Assembly (NCBI GenBank): GCA_029945985.1
Contig: JAQSDP010000004.1
Span: 1 to 9,557 of the forward strand
Length of the DNA: 9,557 nt
Origin: a bacterium
GTDB lineage: Bacteria; Acidobacteriota; Blastocatellia; Pyrinomonadales; Pyrinomonadaceae
Direction of reading: 5' to 3'
Under the pieces are notes generated by a model, which made no database searches, was not told the origin of the DNA, and saw only the letters and a program-made list of their open reading frames with translations. The position numbers and the translations under genes are program-made. Positions 1 to 5,236 of the stretch are shown piece by piece. How positions within the stretch are numbered: the stretch's first letter is position 1; every line of letters begins with the position of its first letter.

Positions 1-266
1 CATCCGGGATCGCCACGGGTGCGATGCTTGCGATCGCCCGCGTAACGGGCGAAACCGCCCCGCTGCTGTTCACCGCTCTTAACAGCCGTTTCTACAATTA
101 CTATCTTGACCAGCCGATGTCGTCGCTTACCGTCCAGATCTTCAACTATGCGACGGGACCTTTCGAGGTCGAACACGCAATGGCCTGGGCCGCAACTCTG
201 ATACTCGTGGGCACCATATTGGTTATAAATATCTTAGTAAGAGCCGTGACGAAGCGGCGCTTTTAG
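1..266 (+). CDS. pstA: PstA, phosphate ABC transporter permease (C-terminal part, cut by window edge)
   Basis: The reading frame is open from base 3 and ends at TAG 264-266, so the gene begins before the window; the ATG at 24 is internal. About 87 C-terminal residues are visible. They start with SGIATGAMLAIARVTGETAP, the conserved cytoplasmic coupling-loop region of PstA-type permeases (the ARxxGETAPLLFTA motif). A final membrane segment follows (about AWAATLILVGTILVINILV), then a short basic tail. In the Pst family PstA pairs with PstC to form the inner-membrane channel for phosphate delivered by PstS and powered by PstB. The pstB gene begins 18 bases after the stop, as expected for one operon. 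The call is firm; only the N-terminal part and the upstream promoter are missing. Confidence 0.93.
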   Translation, partial: SGIATGAMLAIARVTGETAPLLFTALNSRFYNYYLDQPMSSLTVQIFNYATGPFEVEHAMAWAATLILVGTILVINILVRAVTKRRF

Positions 267-284
267 CCGGTCATTGAAAGATCG

Positions 285-1043
285 ATGGAAAATAAGATCC
301 GTGTCTCAAATCTGAATTTTTTCTACGGCAAGGCTCAGGCCTTGTACGACATCTCGCTCGAGGTTCCGGAGCGGCAAGTGGTCGCATGCATCGGGCCGTC
401 AGGGTGCGGTAAATCGACGTTTCTTCGGACTCTGAACCGGATGAATGACACAATTCCGATAGCAAGGGCGGACGGTGAGGTGATCGTCGATGGCGAGAAT
501 ATATATGCCCCTGGCACCGACGTCGTCGCGCTTCGGCGAAAGGTGGGAATGGTATTTCAGAAATCGAATCCTTTCCCGAAATCGATCTTCGACAATGTCG
601 CTTACGGAATCCGTATCAACGGGATCCAGACGAGCAAGACGGATCTAAATGATCGCGTGGAAAAGGCCCTGCACGACGCGGCCTTGTGGAACGAGGTTAA
701 GGACCGTCTAAACACGTCCGCATTCGGCCTCTCCGGTGGCCAGCAGCAAAGATTGTGCATCGCTCGCGCTCTTGCCGTACAGCCGGAAGTTATCCTCATG
801 GACGAACCGGCTTCGGCTCTCGACCCGATCGCTACGCAAAAGATCGAAGAGCTCGTGGTGGAGCTAAAGCGCGATTACACGATCGTAATCGTGACACACA
901 ATATGCAGCAAGCGTCTCGGGTTTCGGACCGCACGGCGTTCTTCATGCTTGGGAAGCTGGTTGAATATGACTCCACGCAGAAGATGTTTCAGAATCCTAA
1001 CGAGAAACTGACTGAAGATTACATAACCGGTAGATTCGGTTAG
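285..1043 (+). CDS. pstB: PstB, phosphate ABC transporter ATP-binding protein
   Basis: This is the cytoplasmic ATPase that powers high-affinity phosphate import through PstCA. The 252-aa product is full length for the family. Visible motifs are Walker A GPSGCGKST (37-45), the Q-loop glutamine in MVFQKSNPFPKSI (Q92, a PstB-typical context), the signature LSGGQQQR (149-156), Walker B VILMDEP (169-175) with D173 and E174, the D-loop SALD, and the H-loop histidine in VTHNMQQA (H205). The NRMND motif after Walker A is also PstB-like. The ATG at 285 lies 18 bases after the pstA stop; GAAAG at 276-280 is a weak but usable ribosome-binding site. PhoU follows 45 bases downstream. In E. coli-type systems Pst and PhoU together sense phosphate and restrain the PhoR kinase; no phoB/phoR genes are visible here. 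Confidence 0.97.
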   Translation: MENKIRVSNLNFFYGKAQALYDISLEVPERQVVACIGPSGCGKSTFLRTLNRMNDTIPIARADGEVIVDGENIYAPGTDVVALRRKVGMVFQKSNPFPKSIFDNVAYGIRINGIQTSKTDLNDRVEKALHDAALWNEVKDRLNTSAFGLSGGQQQRLCIARALAVQPEVILMDEPASALDPIATQKIEELVVELKRDYTIVIVTHNMQQASRVSDRTAFFMLGKLVEYDSTQKMFQNPNEKLTEDYITGRFG

Positions 1044-1088
1044 GAAGCTCTGTTAAAATGAAGGTTTTTGTGGGTTGTAAGGTTTAAG

Positions 1089-1751
1089 ATGGACCATAGA
1101 ATAATCGATCAGCAATTGGACGTGCTGCGGGACAAGATCCTCCTGCTAGGCGGCGCGACCGAATCGGCGGTCCAACGGGCAATGCAGTCGCTCGTCGAGC
1201 GTGACAGCGTGCTTGCGAAGCAGGTGCTTGAAGAAGACAAGATCATCGACCAGATGGAGCTCGAGATAGATCGGCTGTCGATCGAGATACTTGCTTTGCA
1301 GCACCCAGCCGCTCACGATCTGCGTTTCGTTATCTCGGTCGCAAAGATAACGCCTATACTTGAACGCATCGCCGATCATGCTGGCAGCATTGCCGAAGCG
1401 GCGCTCGTGATCAATATAGAGCCTCTGGTCAAGAACTATGTCGAATTTCCCATGATGGCCCAGACCGCTGCGGAAATGCTCCGTTCTGCCTTGGATGCTT
1501 TTACGAATGAGGATGCTCAACTCTCCCGCGAGATAATAGAGCGCGATAAGGAGATAGATACGAGCTATAAAAAGGTCTTTAACGCCTTGCTCGAAATGAT
1601 GATCGACAACCCTTCCGCGACGACTGGGGCGGCTCATCTGCTGTTCGTCGCCAAGCATCTCGAACGCATTGGAGACTACGTCAAGGACATCTGCGAGTTG
1701 AATGTTTACCTTCGCGAGGCGGCATTCATCAAGCACAGTAGGCTGATTTAA
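1089..1751 (+). CDS. phoU: PhoU, phosphate-signalling regulator of Pst
   Basis: This cytoplasmic all-helical protein modulates Pst transport and phosphate signalling. The frame is open from a TTG at 1068, but I choose ATG 1089: AAGG at 1079-1082 is spaced six bases before it, and MDHRIIDQQLDVLRDKIL is a normal PhoU N-terminus. The product is then 220 aa, close to the usual length. PhoU is a tandem repeat of three-helix bundles, and both metal-binding helices are visible: ILERIADHAGSIAE (about 90-103) and HLERIGDYVKDICE (about 190-203), each with the E-R-x-x-D pattern. It follows pstB at operon distance. Its TAA stop lies inside the first hexamer of the Pho-box-like repeat that precedes the next transcription unit. 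A long open frame on the opposite strand is a shadow. Confidence 0.95.
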   Translation: MDHRIIDQQLDVLRDKILLLGGATESAVQRAMQSLVERDSVLAKQVLEEDKIIDQMELEIDRLSIEILALQHPAAHDLRFVISVAKITPILERIADHAGSIAEAALVINIEPLVKNYVEFPMMAQTAAEMLRSALDAFTNEDAQLSREIIERDKEIDTSYKKVFNALLEMMIDNPSATTGAAHLLFVAKHLERIGDYVKDICELNVYLREAAFIKHSRLI

Positions 1752-1790
1752 CGTTCTAGTAACACCGGTGTAACACCGATCCTTTAGAAT
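1748..1790 (+). promoter_or_regulatory. Putative Pho-box promoter (three hexamers at 11-base spacing plus -10 box)
   Basis: Three related hexamers occur exactly 11 bases apart: TTAACG (1748-1753), GTAACA (1759-1764) and GTAACA (1770-1775). The last two are part of a longer exact repeat, GTAACACCG. PhoB/PhoP response regulators of the OmpR family bind direct repeats with 11-base periodicity: CTGTCAT repeats in E. coli and TTAACA-like repeats in Bacillus. The -35 box is usually replaced by the repeats. Nine bases after the last hexamer is TAGAAT (1785-1790), matching five of six positions of the sigma70 -10 box. The position, right before the DUF47-pit pair and after phoU, fits phosphate control. 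The repeats and spacing are seen in the sequence; the identity of the regulator is inferred. Confidence 0.55.
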
Positions 1791-1794
1791 TGTT

Positions 1795-1822
1795 GGCCGC
1801 TCATGTTGGACATCGAGCGGCC
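1795..1822 (+). terminator. GC-rich hairpin after phoU (possible terminator or 5'-UTR structure)
   Basis: GGCCGCTC (1795-1802) and GAGCGGCC (1815-1822) form a perfect 8-bp stem. Three more inner pairs (ATG 1803-1805 with CAT 1811-1813) are possible if C1814 is bulged, leaving loop TTGGA. Only TT follows the stem, so it lacks the T-run of a standard intrinsic terminator. It sits a few bases downstream of the putative -10 box at 1785-1790, so it could end phoU transcripts, or lie at the very start of the DUF47-pit leader. Confidence 0.35.
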
Positions 1823-1878
1823 TTCGGCATTATTCTAGTGCAGTTCCGTCCCACTTCAATCGGAGATACCGCACAAAC

Positions 1879-2499
1879 ATGGCTTTCAGCTTTTTGCCGC
1901 GTGAAGACGCATACTTCACACTCTTCATCGAAATGGCGGGTAAGATCGAAGAGGCGTCCGCAATCCTCATGGAGATGCTTGATTCGGACGGCTCCGATCA
2001 TTCCACCTACACAAAGCGTATCAAGGATGTCGAGCATGCGTGCGATACGCTGACCCACGAAATAACGACAAAACTGAACAAGTCCTTCATTACGCCGTTC
2101 GACCGTGAGGACATTTATACCCTCGCGGTTGCCCTGGACGATATTTGCGATTACATCGACGCCGGTGCCCGGGCGATCGTCATGTTCGATATCCGCGAAT
2201 TCAATGACGACGCCAAGGCGTTAGCTCGCACTATTTGTGAACTAGGCACGGCAATAAAAGGAGCCGTCTCGATGCTCAGCAAGCCGAACGGGATCAATTC
2301 GCACTTCGTTGAGATACACAGGCTCGAAAACGTGGCGGATGATATCTACTTCCGCGCAATGGGTAAGCTTTTCAAGGACGCGACCGACCCTATCATGGTG
2401 ATCAAGTGGAAGGAACTTTATGAGATCCTGGAGAACGCGACCGACCGGGCCGAAAGCGTTGCTAACATAATCGAAAGCATAGTACTGAAGCATAACTAG
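1879..2499 (+). CDS. DUF47 (PhoU-like) family protein, partner of PiT transporter
   Basis: The 206-aa soluble, helix-rich, acidic protein matches the DUF47/PhoU_div family (TIGR00153-like), which is commonly encoded directly before PiT permeases and thought to modulate them. Family-like segments are FLPREDAYFTLF near the N-terminus, SFITPFDREDIYTLA (about 69-83), DDICDYID (87-94), and a C-terminal helix ENATDRAESVANIIESIV (185-202). The E/D spacing in these helices resembles the metal-binding helices of PhoU. The ATG at 1879 is preceded by GGAG at 1862-1865, a rather long 13-base spacing. The stop is two bases before the pit start, so the two genes are almost certainly co-transcribed and translationally coupled. 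The Pho-box-like repeat lies about 90 bases upstream. Its biochemical role in this organism is inferred from family and neighbour. Confidence 0.88.
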   Translation: MAFSFLPREDAYFTLFIEMAGKIEEASAILMEMLDSDGSDHSTYTKRIKDVEHACDTLTHEITTKLNKSFITPFDREDIYTLAVALDDICDYIDAGARAIVMFDIREFNDDAKALARTICELGTAIKGAVSMLSKPNGINSHFVEIHRLENVADDIYFRAMGKLFKDATDPIMVIKWKELYEILENATDRAESVANIIESIVLKHN

Positions 2500-2501
2500 G
2501 T

Positions 2502-3578
2502 ATGGACGGACAAAGTGCAGCCTTCAGCCTGGTTGTTCTAATCATCGCAGTCGCGCTCATTTTCGATTACGTCAACGGCTTCCACGATGCCGCAAACTCG
2601 ATCGCGACGGTAGTCGCCACCCGCGTACTCTCGCCGGGCGTGGCTGTCGCTTGGGCCGCATTCTTCAACTTTATTGCGTTCCTCGTATTCGGCACGGCGG
2701 TCGCTAAGACGATCGGTGGCGACCTCATAGACATCGCGAAGATCCCTGGAAACGATCAGTTGTTTGTTTTGCTCGCGGCCGTTGTCGGAGCAACCATATG
2801 GAACCTGATCACTTGGTACCTTGGGCTTCCCACCTCCAGCTCGCACGCCCTGGTCGGAGCTTACGCGGGCTCCGCCCTTTGCTCATACGTTTGGCACTTC
2901 GGATTTTACGGCGCCGAGACTGTCCTCAAGGCAGCCGGTTGGATCAAGACGCTTAGCTTCATTGTTCTTTCGCCGCTTATCGGAATGACGTTGGGCTTTA
3001 TTCTGATGGTCGCGGTTTACTGGATTTTTCATAAGGTCTCGGTCAACAAGGTCGACCGCGGGTTCCGTGTCGGTCAGCTGTTCTCGGCGGGCGCTTATTC
3101 GCTCGGCCACGGCGGGAATGACGCCCAGAAGACGATGGGAATAATCACCATCGTTCTCGTTGCCGGCGGATACCTACAGATGGAAGCCGGCGGGAAGTTA
3201 CCCGATGTGCCCTTGTGGGTAGTACTTTCCGCTCACGCCGCTATCGGACTGGGCACGCTCTCTGGTGGCTGGCGGATCGTGAAAACGATGGGAACGAAGA
3301 TCGTGAAGCTGCAGCCTGTGGGCGGATTCTGTGCTGAAACTGCTGGAGCGTTGACGCTTTTTGGCGCTACGGCTGCCGGAATTCCGGTTTCCACCACTCA
3401 CACCATCACCGGCTCCATCGTCGGCGTAGGATCTGCTAAACGGTTTTCCGCGGTAAAGTGGGGAGTCGCCGGCCGCATAGTATGGGCGTGGGTTCTGACG
3501 ATCCCAATGGCCGCTCTGATCGCCGCCTTCGCATACGGCATCGTCTTGCTCCTCGAAAAGCTGACAGGCAGGATCTGA
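2502..3578 (+). CDS. pit: PiT family inorganic phosphate permease
   Basis: This is a 358-aa inner-membrane symporter of the PiT family, which moves metal-phosphate or phosphate with protons or sodium at lower affinity than Pst. It shows the inverted-repeat architecture of the family. The first half has DYVNGFHDAANSIATVVATR (22-41) and GLPTSSSHALVG (108-119); the second has YSLGHGGNDAQKTMG (199-213) and GIPVSTTHTITGSIVG (293-308). About ten hydrophobic segments can be drawn, with a short basic loop around residues 176-190. The length is at the short end for bacterial PiT, without the large central loop of some members. The ATG lies two bases after the DUF47 stop and has no strong ribosome-binding site of its own, suggesting coupling. 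The ion used cannot be told from the sequence. Confidence 0.95.
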   Translation: MDGQSAAFSLVVLIIAVALIFDYVNGFHDAANSIATVVATRVLSPGVAVAWAAFFNFIAFLVFGTAVAKTIGGDLIDIAKIPGNDQLFVLLAAVVGATIWNLITWYLGLPTSSSHALVGAYAGSALCSYVWHFGFYGAETVLKAAGWIKTLSFIVLSPLIGMTLGFILMVAVYWIFHKVSVNKVDRGFRVGQLFSAGAYSLGHGGNDAQKTMGIITIVLVAGGYLQMEAGGKLPDVPLWVVLSAHAAIGLGTLSGGWRIVKTMGTKIVKLQPVGGFCAETAGALTLFGATAAGIPVSTTHTITGSIVGVGSAKRFSAVKWGVAGRIVWAWVLTIPMAALIAAFAYGIVLLLEKLTGRI

Positions 3579-3731
3579 TGTTAGATCCAGCGGTCTACTC
3601 GCTCAATAATCCGTCAAGATCTATCGGTCGCCTTTGCATTCCGTATCCTCGAATACAATTCCTTTCCATCCGGGTTGGTAAGTTAACATCCTGTTCTAGC
3701 GTGCTCTCCGAACGATAAGAGGACAATATCG

Positions 3732-4697
3732 ATGTCGAAGTTATTTATCGTGTGGCTTTTGGCGGCCGCTTTGTGCAACGCAGGCAGCATGGCCGTTTCT
3801 CAAAAGGAACAATATTGTAAACTTGTCGGCACCTACCGCGTCAACGTGGCCGAGAGTGACAAGTTGTACTCAGTTGTTAAAGAGGCGACCAGCACGGTTC
3901 CTTTCGGAGACCAGCAGCAGTTCTTCATGGATCTATCAACGCGTCTCACTCCGCCCGACCTTTTGGGGATAGATTGTAAAGGCCAACAGGTCAGCATCGG
4001 CTCATCTCGGGGCGCGAGAGTTACATACATCGCGGACGGCCGAACCAAACGTGAGCGCGGCGCGAGCGGCAATTTCGTGGATGCTCGAGTGGAGATGAAA
4101 AGTGATACGCTGACATTCATCTCCAACGGTGCTGCGGACGATAGTGTCAACGTATCTTTTCAATCACTTGCCGGCGGAACTCGGCTTGCGGTCACTCGTA
4201 GGATCTATGCTTCGCAACTACCCGAGCCGATAATTATCCGAACTATTTACGACCGCATCTCAGCAGGTGTTGATTGGAATGACTTTGATGATCAGACCGT
4301 CGCGAAGAGGAAAGTGGATGACACCCAACTACTATCTCGAGAAAAAGGTAAAAGGCCGACAGTCGCGACCAGCGAAGAAAGGTTTGCCGAGCTTCGATCG
4401 GCTCTTGGCAGTTGGATAGACGCGACAAATCGGCGCGACATTGCGCAGCAGATGCGTTTCTACGCGCCCGTGCTGACGGCCTATTATCTAACCAGAAATA
4501 CAAGTCAGAGTGCCGTGCTCGCGGAGAAACGACGCGTATTTGGAAGGGCCAGAACGGTTGACATCCGAGCCAGCGAACCTGAGATCATCTTTCAGAATAA
4601 TAGAGAGATCGCGAAGTTGTCGATCAGACGCGTACAAAGAGCGGTGTCGTGGTTCAAGAACTGCGCTGGCGACGAACGGACGGCGAATGGCGAATAA
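3732..4697 (+). CDS. Secreted beta-rich / NTF2-like protein, 3' end frameshifted
   Basis: No named gene is recognised. ATG 3732 has AAGAGG at 3717-3722 as a good ribosome-binding site. Residues 1-22 form a signal peptide with a hydrophobic core (LFIVWLLAAALCNAG), so the product is probably exported. Residues about 30-185 look like a beta-strand-rich barrel (GTYRVNVAESDKLYSVV, then alternating short strands), a type I associate with Acidobacteriota proteins. Residues about 217 onward resemble an NTF2/SnoaL/DUF4440-like domain (FAELRSALGSWIDATNRRD, then YAPVL). The last 19 residues of this frame are probably wrong: from about residue 302 the expected domain end continues in another frame to 4747. 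As written the protein is 321 aa; with the frame restored it would be about 338 aa. It is either a recent pseudogene or a single-base sequence error. Confidence 0.7.
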   Translation: MSKLFIVWLLAAALCNAGSMAVSQKEQYCKLVGTYRVNVAESDKLYSVVKEATSTVPFGDQQQFFMDLSTRLTPPDLLGIDCKGQQVSIGSSRGARVTYIADGRTKRERGASGNFVDARVEMKSDTLTFISNGAADDSVNVSFQSLAGGTRLAVTRRIYASQLPEPIIIRTIYDRISAGVDWNDFDDQTVAKRKVDDTQLLSREKGKRPTVATSEERFAELRSALGSWIDATNRRDIAQQMRFYAPVLTAYYLTRNTSQSAVLAEKRRVFGRARTVDIRASEPEIIFQNNREIAKLSIRRVQRAVSWFKNCAGDERTANGE

Positions 4698-4747
4698 TCA
4701 GCGAGCGAGACATTCGCGTTATCCGAAGACTCGGCGCGCGCCTGTAG
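4637..4747 (+). pseudogene. Out-of-frame C-terminal end of the NTF2-like domain
   Basis: Reading from 4637 in the frame one base back from the upstream gene gives KSGVVVQELRWRRTDGEW followed by RIISERDIRVIRRLGARL and a TAG at 4745-4747. This has the strand pattern expected at the end of an NTF2/DUF4440-like domain (a VxELRW strand, then DGEWRIxSERD). The upstream frame instead reads into a Ser/Trp/Lys-rich tail and stops at 4697. Restoring one A in the AAA run at 4636-4638 would join the two into one protein of about 338 residues ending at 4747. No canonical slippery heptamer is seen there, so programmed frameshifting is unlikely. Confidence 0.65.
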
Positions 4748-4775
4748 GGCACACGATCTTCTGGGGACTCAGATC

Positions 4776-5207
4776 GTGATGGAGAGCGGCGACATTCTCG
4801 GCGAGATAGCAGATGTTTTTGTCACGCTGAAACCCCCGCCAGCCGTTCTTTATGAGGTGCGCCGATCGCTGCTCGACCGTTTCCTCGGACGGACTTTCTT
4901 TATACCAGCCTCGGTCGGAAACGTACTCTCGGCCGATGCCAAACGGCTGCTAGTACCGGATATAACCGTTGAAATCGCGACCGATGAAATACCCGAGCTA
5001 TCAGGGATTTCATTAGACGTGCGGAGCTTCCGAGAATCTCAGGATTCGAGAGCGGCAGTCAAGGAGGTCCAGCCAACGAATCTTCCCGACGCCGATGGAG
5101 CTGCTAGTGTCCTCCGGGCAGTCTATACCGAGGACGAGACTGTTATTGTCCGAGACGATGGGGACGAAACCGTATTGCGGCAACGGCCCTCAATTGATGA
5201 AAATTGA
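4776..5207 (+). CDS. Hypothetical acidic protein
   Basis: I do not recognise this protein. It can start at GTG 4776 or at the adjacent ATG 4779, giving 143 or 142 aa; GGGG at 4763-4766 is a possible ribosome-binding site nine bases before the GTG. It begins 28 bases after the corrected end of the preceding gene, so the two may share a transcript. There is no signal peptide or membrane segment. The N-terminal half has a helix-like stretch (LGEIADVFVTLKPPPAVLYE), then the aromatic FLGRTFFIPASVGNVLSADA. The C-terminal third is rich in Asp and Glu (for example TEDETVIVRDDGDETV), so the whole is strongly acidic. Codon use resembles its neighbours, which argues that it is a real gene. It ends 29 bases before the convergent hppA stop. 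Confidence 0.6.
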   Translation: MMESGDILGEIADVFVTLKPPPAVLYEVRRSLLDRFLGRTFFIPASVGNVLSADAKRLLVPDITVEIATDEIPELSGISLDVRSFRESQDSRAAVKEVQPTNLPDADGAASVLRAVYTEDETVIVRDDGDETVLRQRPSIDEN

Positions 5208-5212
5208 AGGCC
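5185..5212. terminator. Possible bidirectional hairpin between convergent genes
   Basis: GGCC-C-TCAATT (5185-5195) pairs with AATTGA-A-GGCC (5202-5212) around a six-base loop, a ten-pair stem with one C/A mismatch. It overlaps the stop codon of the plus-strand gene (5205-5207) and lies 25 bases beyond the hppA stop on the minus strand. Neither side is followed by a proper T-run, so its role in ending both convergent transcripts is plausible but weak. Confidence 0.35.
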
Positions 5213-5236
5213 GGCCCAACTCACCTTTCCGCGAGT

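Noticed and set aside
1146..1736. 196-codon open frame on the minus strand across phoU
   Set aside because: It is antisense to a clear PhoU with both metal-binding helices and shows no recognisable domain of its own.
3633..3659. Promoter TTGCAT...TACAAT before the secreted protein
   Set aside because: The -10 box is fair, but the spacing to the -35-like box is only 14 bases, so it is not listed as a feature.
4617..4645. Programmed -1 frameshift in the NTF2-like gene
   Set aside because: No X-XXY-YYZ slippery heptamer and no convincing downstream stem-loop; a lost base in the A run is simpler.
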